Positions 1 through 6,378 of a stretch of 8,728 nt of DNA are shown here, in pieces. The notes below the pieces were generated by a model, which saw only the letters and a list, made by a program, of their open reading frames with translations, was not told where the DNA came from and did not search any database. Origin of the DNA: Ramlibacter sp. (GTDB lineage Bacteria > Pseudomonadota > Gammaproteobacteria > Burkholderiales > Burkholderiaceae_C); NCBI GenBank assembly GCA_026785815.1, contig JAJAZH010000064.1, forward strand, positions 1 through 8,728, in the 5' to 3' direction. The position numbers and the translations under genes are program-made. How positions within the stretch are numbered: the first letter of the stretch is position 1; each line of letters begins with the position of its first letter.

Positions 1-2
1 CC

Positions 3-533
3 TCAGCGCGTCTGATACCCAATAACCCGCCACTTGCCGTCGGTGTCGCGCACCGTGGTGACGATTTCCACCACGTCGTCCTTCTTGCTGAACTTGCTGC
101 TGTAGAAGATGGTGACGTAGTCGCCGTTGGGACGGCCTTCCAGCGTCGTCTTGTAGACCGCCTCGTCAGGCTCCCGTTCGACAAAGTTGCCGAGGTCGCG
201 AGCCTTCGGAATGCCGTCCATCCAGGCCGCCAGCGGCACGGTGCTGCGAAACATCCCGGCCGAGGTTTCCCAGGCGCGGCCCCAGTCACGCCGGTCCAGC
301 AGCAGCAACCAGCCTGAGGCCGCAAGCGTGGCGTCTGCAGCTTTGGCTTTGGCTTTTTCGGTCTCCTCGGCAGTGACGGGCGCCACCGGGGCGGCGGCCG
401 GCGCCGGACGTGCTGCGGCAGCAGGCGCTGCCGGCGGGGTGCGGTTGGTTTGGGCCGGTCGGGTCTGGGCGACGGCACTGCCGCTTGCCAGCGCGGCAGC
501 CAGGAGCAGGGCAGGTGTGAGGATGGCTTTCAT
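3..533 (-). CDS. Exported DUF4019-domain protein
   Basis: The 176-residue product opens with a typical Sec signal peptide: Lys2, a hydrophobic core at about residues 4-16, and an AVA-Q cleavage site after residue 22. Mature residues 23-55 are a low-complexity Ala/Pro linker. Residues 60-174 resemble the DUF4019 family. They begin with an amphipathic helix (ADATLAASGWLLLLD, followed by DWGRAWETSA), continue through a PLAAWMDGIPKARD segment, and end in beta strands (YVTIFYSSKF, VVEIVTTV, WRVIGYQ). DUF4019 proteins are small periplasmic proteins of unknown function, and no catalytic residue is evident. The start is the ATG that gives the signal peptide; its Shine-Dalgarno sequence is weak. The gene lies downstream of the protease-hydrolase gene on the same strand, 138 bp away, across a tandem repeat, so co-transcription is possible but not shown. 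Family assignment is fairly confident; the role is unknown. Confidence 0.8.
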   Translation of the reverse strand: MKAILTPALLLAAALASGSAVAQTRPAQTNRTPPAAPAAAARPAPAAAPVAPVTAEETEKAKAKAADATLAASGWLLLLDRRDWGRAWETSAGMFRSTVPLAAWMDGIPKARDLGNFVEREPDEAVYKTTLEGRPNGDYVTIFYSSKFSKKDDVVEIVTTVRDTDGKWRVIGYQTR

Positions 534-565
534 GGCTTGAGTTTATCTGGCGCGCAGTCACGGCG

Positions 566-585
566 ACCCCGACCGGGGTATTTTT
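566..585 (+). terminator. Possible small terminator-like hairpin, plus-strand polarity
   Basis: The stem ACCCC (566-570) pairs with GGGGT (575-579) around the loop GACC, and A then TTTTT (581-585) follows. The layout is that of a rho-independent terminator read on the plus strand, but the stem is only 5 bp. Both neighbouring genes are on the minus strand, so it would stop only antisense transcription. It may be chance. Confidence 0.25.
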
Positions 586-627
586 AAGCCCGGTAAAGCC
601 CGGTAAAGCCCGGTAAAGCCCGGGTAA
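586..627. repeat. Four-copy 10-bp tandem repeat between two minus-strand genes
   Basis: Three identical 10-bp units (CGGTAAAGCC) lie at 591-600, 601-610 and 611-620. A partial copy (AAGCC) precedes them at 586-590 and a degenerate copy (CGGGTAA) follows at 621-627. On the minus strand the unit reads GGCTTTACCG. The array sits in the gap just upstream of the DUF4019 gene and downstream of the protease-hydrolase gene. Short exact direct repeats of this kind usually arise by slippage. They could also be binding sites, but nothing here proves that. Confidence 0.85.
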
Positions 628-671
628 CACCCGGATAGCGCCGGGGTCCAGTTGCAGCTCCTCCGGCAGAT

Positions 672-2720
672 TCACCCCGCGAGCTGGCGGCTGTCCCGGT
701 CGATCGCCTCACGCTTGCCGCGCAGCGACGAGCTGGAGCGGTGGAAGTCGAACTGGAACTGCGAAGCCGCGGCGCCGACGGGCGCCGGCAACTGCGCCGT
801 GCCGCTGGCCAGCACGCGCGCCAGCGTCGCTTTCAAGGTGGCGGCGTCGTCGTCGAAGTCGTTGTGCCGGGCCGACCGTGACGCTGTGATTGAGCCTTCC
901 GGGTTGCTGTTGGGCGAGAACACCAGGTCGGCCTTGCCGCTGGTAAATAGCGCCGACAGCTCGGGATCCTGGGCCAGCCACCGCTCCATTCCCAGCAAGG
1001 GCGTGCCCTTGCCGAAAGCGCTGCTCTCGAAGGCGCGGGAGACCAGGTACAACAGGCTTTTGTTGTAGATCCGCGCGCAGTTGTCGTCCTGCTCGGCCTT
1101 GTCGGTGAGGGCGAACAGCGCGAAGCGGCCGATCGCGCCACTGTCAATCGACGGCAGGTAGGCCTGCTTGAACAGCTCGGTCGTCACTGCCGGCCCCCAG
1201 AGCGTGCAGGTGTCCACCTTCATGCCGTAGCCGGTTTCGCCCTTGAGATATCCGCGAGTGATCTTTTTCGGCGGCGCCGTCAGCAGCCGCACCAGCGGCG
1301 CATGGAAGATGGCGCCGGCGCTGTGGCTGACGATGTGCAGCTTGATGTCCATCTTCCCGCGCAGGGCGGCCAGCAGGTCCAGCGCCTGGCGGGCCCCGCC
1401 GCCGGGCCGGCTGCCGGCGGCCAGCGCGTTCTCCTTCATCTGGTCCCAGGAGGCCTTGCCGGTCAGGGTCCGTGCCAGGATCTCCAGTGTGTCGTCCAGC
1501 CGGTCGAGCAGGAAGTCCTTGGCGGCGCCGAGCACGCCTTCGGGGCGGCGCCGCCGCATCGCGTCCTGCAGGATGTTGGTCAGGGTCGACCAGTAGTCGC
1601 TGTGCCACACGAAGCTGAGCGGATAGATGTGGGCGTCGAGCATCGCGCTGCGGTAGTCGGCCAGCCGCTGGATCGCGCTGCGCTCGTCGACCAGCCCGCC
1701 ATGCGCGTAGAGCAGCACATGCTTTTCGGGCCAGGCGGCCATCGCCCTCGGCATGTCGACTTCGAAGATTTCGCGCAGCTCGTCGGCGCTGGTGCCGTAA
1801 TCGCCGCCGGGCCGCAGCGCGCCATCGTTGCCGAGGCTGATGATGTGCGGCCGCAGGTCGCTGTACGAATACGCCGCCGAGCGCCCGGCTGCCGCCGAAT
1901 GCGCGGTCGCCGCCGATTCGGTCTGCCGCAGCATCACCGGCGCGCCGAGCCGCGCCACCCAGACATCGGTGCCGTTGGCCAGCCAGTCGTCGTAAGAGAT
2001 GCGGGCGAAACCGTTGCGACCCCAGCGGTCGCCCCATGAGTTCTGGACCCAGAAGCCTTCGGCGTCATAGGCCACGATCGCAAACGCATGGCCGCCCGAC
2101 AGTGGCTGTGGCCACGCGATGGCGCCTGCGGTGCTGACCGCGTCCCAGCCCTGGTGCACGGTTGCCGTCGCGAACACGATGCCGACCTCGGCCAGCGCGC
2201 TGTGCATCGCGACCAGGTCCTTGTGGTTCACCCGCAAGTACGCGCCCAGCGGACGGCGCAGCGCATCGGAGGTGCGGGCATCGGTGAGGCCGCCCGGCTT
2301 GGGCGCTTCGAACTGGTACTTCCATTCGTCCTCGCTGCACACGCCGTGCTTCTGCCAGCCCTTCATCGCGCCGCGCGCGCTCGAGCCGCTATAGCTTTCG
2401 CCCGGCCACTCGTCGTAACGCCGCGCCATCTCGTACAGCATGCGCGCGCTGACCGGTGCCTTGTCGGGCACGACCTTGCGCCGCTGCAGCAGGAAGTTGG
2501 CCACGGTGGCCAGGCCGAATCCGGTGCATGCACCTTCCGTGCCCTGGTCGAGCACCGGGATCCGCCAGGCCAGGTAGTCGGCCAGCAGTATCTGCGTCGG
2601 GACCTCGATCAGCGTGGTCTCGAACATGCGGTCGCGGAAGTCGAGCGTGTCGCGGCGCGCCGTCAGCTTGCGCACGGTCTGGTTGCCGGCGGAGCCGGTC
2701 TTGAGTGTTCCTTCGGTCAT
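672..2720 (-). CDS. Papain-like (C1) cysteine protease fused to an alpha/beta serine hydrolase
   Basis: This 682-residue cytoplasmic protein has no signal peptide or membrane segment. Residues 50-260 look like a C1 (papain-type) peptidase. The motif VLDQGTEGACTGF carries the oxyanion Gln59 and the nucleophile Cys65. SGGHAFAIVAYD carries His211, and FWVQNSWGDRWGRNGFARI carries Asn227 in the classic NSWG motif, so the full catalytic set is present. There is no long pro-region. Residues 330-620 look like an alpha/beta hydrolase. LLYAHGGLVDE (337-347) fits a lipase-type HGG oxyanion loop, and VSHSAGA (464-470) is a nucleophile elbow with Ser467. His619, in a SARHNDFDDD segment, is a candidate catalytic His. 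The start is the ATG with GGAGG six bases upstream; an in-frame ATG 18 codons earlier lacks such a site. The substrate is unknown. The domain calls are strong; any role in defence, toxicity or protein turnover would be speculation. Confidence 0.85.
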   Translation of the reverse strand: MTEGTLKTGSAGNQTVRKLTARRDTLDFRDRMFETTLIEVPTQILLADYLAWRIPVLDQGTEGACTGFGLATVANFLLQRRKVVPDKAPVSARMLYEMARRYDEWPGESYSGSSARGAMKGWQKHGVCSEDEWKYQFEAPKPGGLTDARTSDALRRPLGAYLRVNHKDLVAMHSALAEVGIVFATATVHQGWDAVSTAGAIAWPQPLSGGHAFAIVAYDAEGFWVQNSWGDRWGRNGFARISYDDWLANGTDVWVARLGAPVMLRQTESAATAHSAAAGRSAAYSYSDLRPHIISLGNDGALRPGGDYGTSADELREIFEVDMPRAMAAWPEKHVLLYAHGGLVDERSAIQRLADYRSAMLDAHIYPLSFVWHSDYWSTLTNILQDAMRRRRPEGVLGAAKDFLLDRLDDTLEILARTLTGKASWDQMKENALAAGSRPGGGARQALDLLAALRGKMDIKLHIVSHSAGAIFHAPLVRLLTAPPKKITRGYLKGETGYGMKVDTCTLWGPAVTTELFKQAYLPSIDSGAIGRFALFALTDKAEQDDNCARIYNKSLLYLVSRAFESSAFGKGTPLLGMERWLAQDPELSALFTSGKADLVFSPNSNPEGSITASRSARHNDFDDDAATLKATLARVLASGTAQLPAPVGAAASQFQFDFHRSSSSLRGKREAIDRDSRQLAG

Positions 2721-2726
2721 TTTTTT

Positions 2727-2731
2727 CCTCC
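2727..2731 (-). promoter_or_regulatory. Shine-Dalgarno site fixing the start of the protease-hydrolase
   Basis: On the minus strand GGAGG is followed by six A residues and then the ATG at 2720-2718. This strong, well-spaced site supports the 682-residue form over the 700-residue reading from 2774. Confidence 0.85.
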
Positions 2732-2780
2732 CTGGGCTGGGAGCAATGTTCGCGCCGAATCCGGCCCGGCACAAGAGCCC

Positions 2781-3098
2781 TCACAGGCCCCGGCTTGCCC
2801 AAGTGCCTGGCCTCGCCGCGGAAATCTTGCCGCGGCGGTCGCCGCCGGCGTTCTGGCCCGCCTCCAGTGCGGCCATCACGCGGTCGGCCAACGTGCCGGT
2901 CGTGGATTCAAACGCGGCCGCCATGGCCTCCAGGGTTTCGCGGCCCACCAGGATGTTGCCGGCGACGACCATGTCCTTGCCGACGAGATGGCCCTTGTAA
3001 TCGTCGGGCCGGGTGCCGGTGAAGGCCGCCTGGGTGCCTTTCGAGGAGATCACCGACAGCTGCCGCTCGTCGCGCCGCTCGTCTGGTTGAAAGAGGAG
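2781..3098 (-). pseudogene. Internal fragment of a DUF1028 (Ntn-hydrolase-like) gene
   Basis: The minus-strand frame from about 3098 reads LLFQPDERRDERQLSVISSK, then an AAFTGTRPDDYKGHLVGKD stretch, VVAGNILVGRETLEAMAAAF, and ALEAGQNAGGDRRGKISAA, before leaving the family pattern (RPGTWASRGL) and stopping at 2781. This matches the middle to late part of DUF1028 proteins, which typically have an A-FTG segment, a G-N-L-VLEAMAAAFE segment and a GGD-RG-QSAA segment. Intact members are roughly 220-300 residues and start with an N-terminal nucleophile domain of about 100 residues, which is absent. The frame upstream of 3098 (GNSSNSPGSVGVY) is unlike the family, and the end after SAA is also missing. 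A GTG at 3053 would open a 90-residue frame, but it lies inside the conserved domain. I therefore read this as a gene remnant with both ends deleted, not a functional small protein. Confidence 0.7.
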
Positions 3099-3175
3099 GT
3101 AAACGCCGACCGATCCAGGGCTATTGCTGCTGTTGCCGGCGCCGCAATTCGGTCTGCCTAGAATCAGGTTGAAGT

Positions 3176-3913
3176 ATGCATTCCCCTTTCATCCTCACTG
3201 GCGCTCCCAACTTCCGCGATCTCGGCGGCTACCAGAATGCCGACGGTCACACGGTGCGCCGGCATCACCTGTTTCGCTCCGACCACCTGGGCAGCCTGGT
3301 CGCCGACGACATCCGGCTGTTATCGGATCGTCTGCGCGAACCGGTGCGGGTGCTGGACCTGCGCGGTGCCCAGGAACGGGAGACCGCGGCCTGCGTGATC
3401 GAAGGAGTCCAGGTGCATTCGCTGGCCATCGAGCCGACCATCGTTCAGGTGCTGGCCGACCTCACTGACGCGGGACATACCCTGACGCAGGCCGACGTGG
3501 TCGGCCACATGCAGGACACCTACCGCGGCTTCGTGCGCAACAACACACACCGGTTCGCTTCGTTGTTTACGCACCTGCTCGAGTCCGATGCGCCGCTGGT
3601 GTTTCATTGCACTGCCGGCAAGGACCGGACCGGCTTTGCCGCCGCGATGATCCTGCTGGCGCTCGGCGTGTCGCAAGACGACGTCATGCGCGACTACATG
3701 ATGACCAACGAGCGCTTGAAGCCGAAGAGCGAATGGCGTGGGCTTGCGCCGGAGGTTGCCTCGGTGCTGTACCGGGTCCAGCCCGAGTTCATCGACGCTG
3801 CATTCGAGGCAGTCAGCCAGAACTATGGCGATGTCGAAAGCTACTTGCGCGACGGGCTGGGCCTGGGCGAGGCCGAGCGGGAACGGCTGCGGGAGCTTTA
3901 CCTGGACCGGTGA
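3176..3913 (+). CDS. Tyrosine/dual-specificity protein phosphatase (Y_phosphatase3-like)
   Basis: The 245-residue protein carries the cysteine-phosphatase signature HCTAGKDRTG, with nucleophile Cys145 and phosphate-binding Arg151. The N-terminal NFRDLGGY motif (12-19), LFRSDHL (32-38) and VLDLRGAQERE (59-69) are typical of the bacterial Tyr_phosphatase3 family, which includes the mycobacterial PtpB and Listeria LipA type. Family members remove phosphate from phosphotyrosine, sometimes from phosphoserine or phosphothreonine, and some act on phosphoinositides. The C-terminal half (about 165-245) is the usual helical lid region. There is no signal peptide, so it should be cytosolic. The ATG at 3176 places NFRDLGG close to the N terminus as in homologues, though its Shine-Dalgarno site is weak. 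It starts about 75 bp from the DUF1028 remnant on the opposite strand and converges on the MDR oxidoreductase. The physiological substrate cannot be inferred. Confidence 0.9.
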   Translation: MHSPFILTGAPNFRDLGGYQNADGHTVRRHHLFRSDHLGSLVADDIRLLSDRLREPVRVLDLRGAQERETAACVIEGVQVHSLAIEPTIVQVLADLTDAGHTLTQADVVGHMQDTYRGFVRNNTHRFASLFTHLLESDAPLVFHCTAGKDRTGFAAAMILLALGVSQDDVMRDYMMTNERLKPKSEWRGLAPEVASVLYRVQPEFIDAAFEAVSQNYGDVESYLRDGLGLGEAERERLRELYLDR

Positions 3914-3930
3914 CCTGGGAAAGTCTGTCT

Positions 3931-3949
3931 TGCCGGACTTGATCCGGCA
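3931..3949. repeat. Palindromic intergenic element between convergent genes, possible bidirectional terminator
   Basis: TGCCGGA (3931-3937) and TCCGGCA (3943-3949) form a perfect 7-bp stem around the loop CTTGA. Both genes that converge here end within 30 bp of it, which suits a shared terminator or mRNA-end structure, although neither side has a T tract. The core GCCGGACTTGATCCGGC closely resembles a short palindromic repeat common between genes in many proteobacterial genomes; that recognition is from memory and not from a search. Confidence 0.6.
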
Positions 3950-3975
3950 TCCATGCACGACAGGACCGACCGCCG

Positions 3976-5115
3976 CTACTTCGCCGGGTTGACCAGGTAC
4001 TTCTCCCCAGTCGCGCGCTTGCCGTAGATGGCGATGTGCTCCAGCGACAGCGCTTCGGCCAGCGAGACTTCCTGGGTGTAGCTGCTGGCGAAGGTGGTGG
4101 TGATCTCCGATGCCACGCGTTGCTTGAATGACTGCACCGTGCCGGCGTCGAGATGCTGCAGGGACGTGAACACCAGCCAGCCGCCCATGCCCCAGGCCAT
4201 GCCGAAGCTGCGGTTGAATTCGGTGGGCCGCGGATCCAGGCTGCCGTACAGGTAGACCTGCTTGTGCGTTGGCGAGCCATAGCGGCTGTACGTCGTGGCG
4301 CTGCGGTTCAGTGCCGCTTCCATGCACGCCAGGATCTGTCCGGCCAGCTTGCCGCCGCCCGTGGCGTCGAAGGCCAGGGTGGCGCCGGTCGCGACCAGGG
4401 CCTCGGTCAACTCCGACAGGAAGCCGGGCGAACTCGAATCGCAGACATGCGCGGCGCCTTGCCCGCGCAGCAACTGCGCCTGCTGCGGCTGGCGCACGAT
4501 GTTCACCAGGCCGATCTGTTCGGCCTGGCAGAGCCGGTTCAGCATCTGGCCCAGGTTCGACGCGGCCGCGGTGTGGACCAGGGCCTTGTGGCCCTCGCGC
4601 CGCAGCGTCGCGACCATGCCGAGCGCGGTCAGCGGATTGATGAAGGACGACGCACCGTGCTTCGGGCTGGTCCCTGCCGGCAGCGGCAGGCAGTCCGCGA
4701 CCGGCACGCACCGGTACTGCGAATACATCGCTCCGCCGATGATCGCCACCGTGCGGCCAAGCAGCGCCTGCGCCTCGGGCGAGGCGCCGGCCTCGACCAC
4801 CACGCCCGCGCCTTCGTTGCCCACCGGCATCGACTGTCCCAGCCGGCCGGCCATGGACTTGAGCGCCGTTTCGGGCACCGGCGCCGTGATCACCGGTCGG
4901 CTCTTGCTGCCGCCAGCCCGGGCCGCGCTCATGTCGGCTGCCCCGAACAGCAGGCCGAGGTCGGACGGGTTGAGCGGCGCCGCTTCGATCCGCACCAGCA
5001 CTTCGCCCGGCCCGGGCGGCGGGCTCGGCACCTCGGCCAGCGTCAGTTCCAGCTCGCCGCCGGGACGGATGAGGGAGCGAAGTTGAAGGGCTGTGCGGGG
5101 CGTGGGAGCGTTCAT
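3976..5115 (-). CDS. Zinc-independent MDR-superfamily oxidoreductase (quinone oxidoreductase-like)
   Basis: From the ATG at 5115 the product has 379 residues. Residues 20-135 form the GroES-like domain of medium-chain dehydrogenases/reductases (ELTLAEVPSPPPGPGEVLVR, then PLNPSDL and VGNEGAGVV at 98-106). Residues 155-320 form the nucleotide-binding domain, with FINPLTALGMV (158-168), a glycine-poor dinucleotide loop VHTAAASNLGQM (180-191) and TLAFDATGGGKLAGQIL (246-262). The cysteine cluster for structural zinc and the usual catalytic zinc ligands are absent, so it should be a zinc-independent NAD(P)H enzyme, such as a quinone or enone/enoyl reductase. An upstream in-frame ATG at 5157 adds 14 residues unlike the family, so I prefer MNAPTP, although no good Shine-Dalgarno site distinguishes the two. 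It is divergent from the crotonase gene, which hints at linked acyl-CoA chemistry. The substrate is unknown. Confidence 0.85.
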   Translation of the reverse strand: MNAPTPRTALQLRSLIRPGGELELTLAEVPSPPPGPGEVLVRIEAAPLNPSDLGLLFGAADMSAARAGGSKSRPVITAPVPETALKSMAGRLGQSMPVGNEGAGVVVEAGASPEAQALLGRTVAIIGGAMYSQYRCVPVADCLPLPAGTSPKHGASSFINPLTALGMVATLRREGHKALVHTAAASNLGQMLNRLCQAEQIGLVNIVRQPQQAQLLRGQGAAHVCDSSSPGFLSELTEALVATGATLAFDATGGGKLAGQILACMEAALNRSATTYSRYGSPTHKQVYLYGSLDPRPTEFNRSFGMAWGMGGWLVFTSLQHLDAGTVQSFKQRVASEITTTFASSYTQEVSLAEALSLEHIAIYGKRATGEKYLVNPAK

Positions 5116-5197
5116 CGCGCCAATGTACCCGGCTCGGCGCAGCCGGTCGACTACCATGCTTGCGCATCGAGGCTGGCTTCCAAGACAGGAGAAGAGA
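5116..5197. promoter_or_regulatory. Divergent intergenic region presumed to carry both promoters
   Basis: These 82 bp separate the starts of the oxidoreductase (-) and the crotonase (+), so any promoters for the two genes should lie here or just inside the coding ends. I see no convincing paired -35/-10 boxes in either direction. A TACATT on the minus strand is only six bases from the ATG and has no good partner. The assignment rests on gene layout only. Confidence 0.35.
5187..5191 (+). promoter_or_regulatory. Shine-Dalgarno site selecting a TTG start for the crotonase
   Basis: AGGAG is followed by six bases (AAGAGA) and then TTG at 5198-5200. The resulting N terminus (AEILVHRNGPVGTVVISN) begins exactly where enoyl-CoA hydratase family proteins normally begin. 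Upstream ATG codons in the same frame, at 5093, 5123 and 5156, would add residues with no family resemblance. Confidence 0.8.
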
Positions 5198-5980
5198 TTG
5201 GCTGAAATCCTGGTTCATCGCAACGGCCCGGTCGGGACCGTCGTCATTTCCAACGTCCCGAAATTCAACGCGATGACCACCGCGATGTGGCGCGCGCTGC
5301 CGCAGCACATCGCCGCGCTCGACGCCGACCCGGCCATCCATGTGATCGTGCTGGTCGGCGATGGCGACAAGGCCTTTGTCTCGGGCGCCGACATTTCGCA
5401 GTTCGGTGTCGAGCGCGCCGATGCCGCTTCGCAGCAGGCCTATGGCGACGCGGTCGATGCCGCGTACCTGGCGCCGGTGCGGGCCGGCAAGCCGGTGATC
5501 GCGAAGATCCGCGGCATCTGCATGGGCGGCGGCCTCGGACTGGCCGCTGGCTGCGACCTGCGCATTTGCAGTGATGACGCGCGCTTTCGGATGCCGGCCG
5601 GCCGGCTCGGCCTGGGCTACAAGCCGGAAGGCGTGCATCGGTTCGCCGCGTTGATCGGCGTGCAGAACACCCTGGACATCTTCTTTTCCGCGCGCATTTT
5701 CGACGCTGCCGAAGCGCTGCGGATCGGCTTTGTCAGCCGCGTCGTCCCGGCGACCCAGCTCGACGCCGAGCTCCAGGCGCTGGCTGCCGCGATCGCCGAC
5801 AACGCGCCGTTGACTGCGCGCGCCGTCAAGCTCGCCGTCAACGCATTCCTCGGGGACGCCGCCGAGGGCGACGCCGCAGCCGCCCACGCTGCAGCCGACA
5901 CCTGCAATGCCAGCGAGGATTACCGTGAAGGGGTGCTGGCCTTCGAACAGAAGCGCCGTCCAGTGTTCCGCGGCCAGTAG
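5198..5980 (+). CDS. Crotonase-superfamily protein (enoyl-CoA hydratase/isomerase-like) lacking both canonical glutamates
   Basis: The 260-residue product, from a TTG start, matches the crotonase fold at the usual family length. VSGADISQF (61-69) carries the first oxyanion-hole amide (around Ala64). IRGICMGGGLGLAAGCDLRI (104-123) carries the second, around Gly111, and residues 165-185 form the usual dimer/trimer region. Family members bind acyl-CoA thioesters and stabilise an enolate. In standard enoyl-CoA hydratases two glutamates (Glu144 and Glu164 of the rat enzyme) activate water. Here the aligned positions are Gly114 (GGGLGLA where GGGCELA is expected) and Ala134 (FRMPAGRLGLGY where FGQPEI-LG is expected). 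Simple hydration is therefore unlikely, and a related reaction such as isomerisation, hydrolysis or decarboxylation is more plausible. It is divergent from the MDR oxidoreductase. Fold assignment is confident; the reaction is unknown. Confidence 0.88.
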   Translation: MAEILVHRNGPVGTVVISNVPKFNAMTTAMWRALPQHIAALDADPAIHVIVLVGDGDKAFVSGADISQFGVERADAASQQAYGDAVDAAYLAPVRAGKPVIAKIRGICMGGGLGLAAGCDLRICSDDARFRMPAGRLGLGYKPEGVHRFAALIGVQNTLDIFFSARIFDAAEALRIGFVSRVVPATQLDAELQALAAAIADNAPLTARAVKLAVNAFLGDAAEGDAAAAHAAADTCNASEDYREGVLAFEQKRRPVFRGQ

Positions 5981-6378
5981 CCACGTTCCGGCGGGGTTGT
6001 CTCCGCTCGCAAGCGGGCGCTCGTCCTCGGGGCTCGCGCGTGGTTCGCCGCTCCGGCTGCAAGGCAGGTTCCCACGCCATGCGCCGGGAGGCAGCGACAG
6101 GGCGAATGTGAAACCTGTATCACGATGAATCCGATGGGGTGAAGGCGCGGGCCACAGCGAAGTGCACCAGTTCCCGTCGTTTCGCAAGGCAGTGGCCAGC
6201 GCGCTAGGTTGCCTCTGAGCGGTCCGTTTCGCCCGATTGATCCGCGGCACCTACGCCGCGCTGGGCGGCTTGCCTACATGCGGCTGCGCCGCCGTGGCTC
6301 ATCATGAGAGTGCGCGGTATCTTCCCGCGATCATTCGAGCGCGCGACGACGAGGCGCTCCACGAACCAGGAGACATTC
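5981..6378. other. 398-bp stretch without a convincing gene
   Basis: Open frames here on both strands look like GC-driven shadows, with no recognisable domain or good ribosome site. A small inverted repeat, CCGCT (6003-6007) and AGCGG (6012-6016) around CGCA, begins 23 bases after the crotonase stop and could help end its transcript, but it has no T tract. CTCAT-C-ATGAG at 6298-6308 is a short palindrome of unclear meaning. The promoter of the downstream small-protein and antiporter genes should lie in the later part, but I cannot point to paired boxes. I see no tRNA, insertion-sequence end or attachment site. Confidence 0.6.
6368..6373 (+). promoter_or_regulatory. Shine-Dalgarno site for the 69-residue protein
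   Basis: AGGAGA lies five bases before the ATG at 6379. It supports that start over the in-frame ATG at 6304, which would add 25 Arg-rich residues and has no comparable site. Confidence 0.8.

Noticed and set aside
286..675. A minus-strand frame starting with GTG overlapping the protease-hydrolase stop
   Set aside because: The start overlap looks like translational coupling, but the frame runs through the 10-bp tandem repeat (giving LYRALPGF-type repeats) and then into a wrong frame of the DUF4019 gene. No family pattern was seen.
2088..3161. A 357-codon plus-strand frame
   Set aside because: It lies antisense to the protease-hydrolase and DUF1028 coding frames, which have clear motifs. Its composition (Arg, Ala, Gly, His, Val) is typical of a shadow.
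3133..3164. A possible promoter (TTGCCG and TAGAAT) before the phosphatase
   Set aside because: The spacer is 20 bp, outside the usual 16-18, and the -10 box would leave only about a 5-base leader.
3320..6250. A 976-codon open frame on the minus strand spanning three genes
   Set aside because: It runs in non-coding frames of the phosphatase, oxidoreductase and crotonase, has no domain pattern, and shows the Arg/Ala/Gly/Pro-rich composition of GC-driven shadow frames.
6304..6378. A 25-residue N-terminal extension of the 69-residue protein
   Set aside because: The internal ATG at 6379 has a well-placed AGGAGA, whereas the upstream ATG lacks a ribosome site and the extension is an Arg-rich random-looking stretch.
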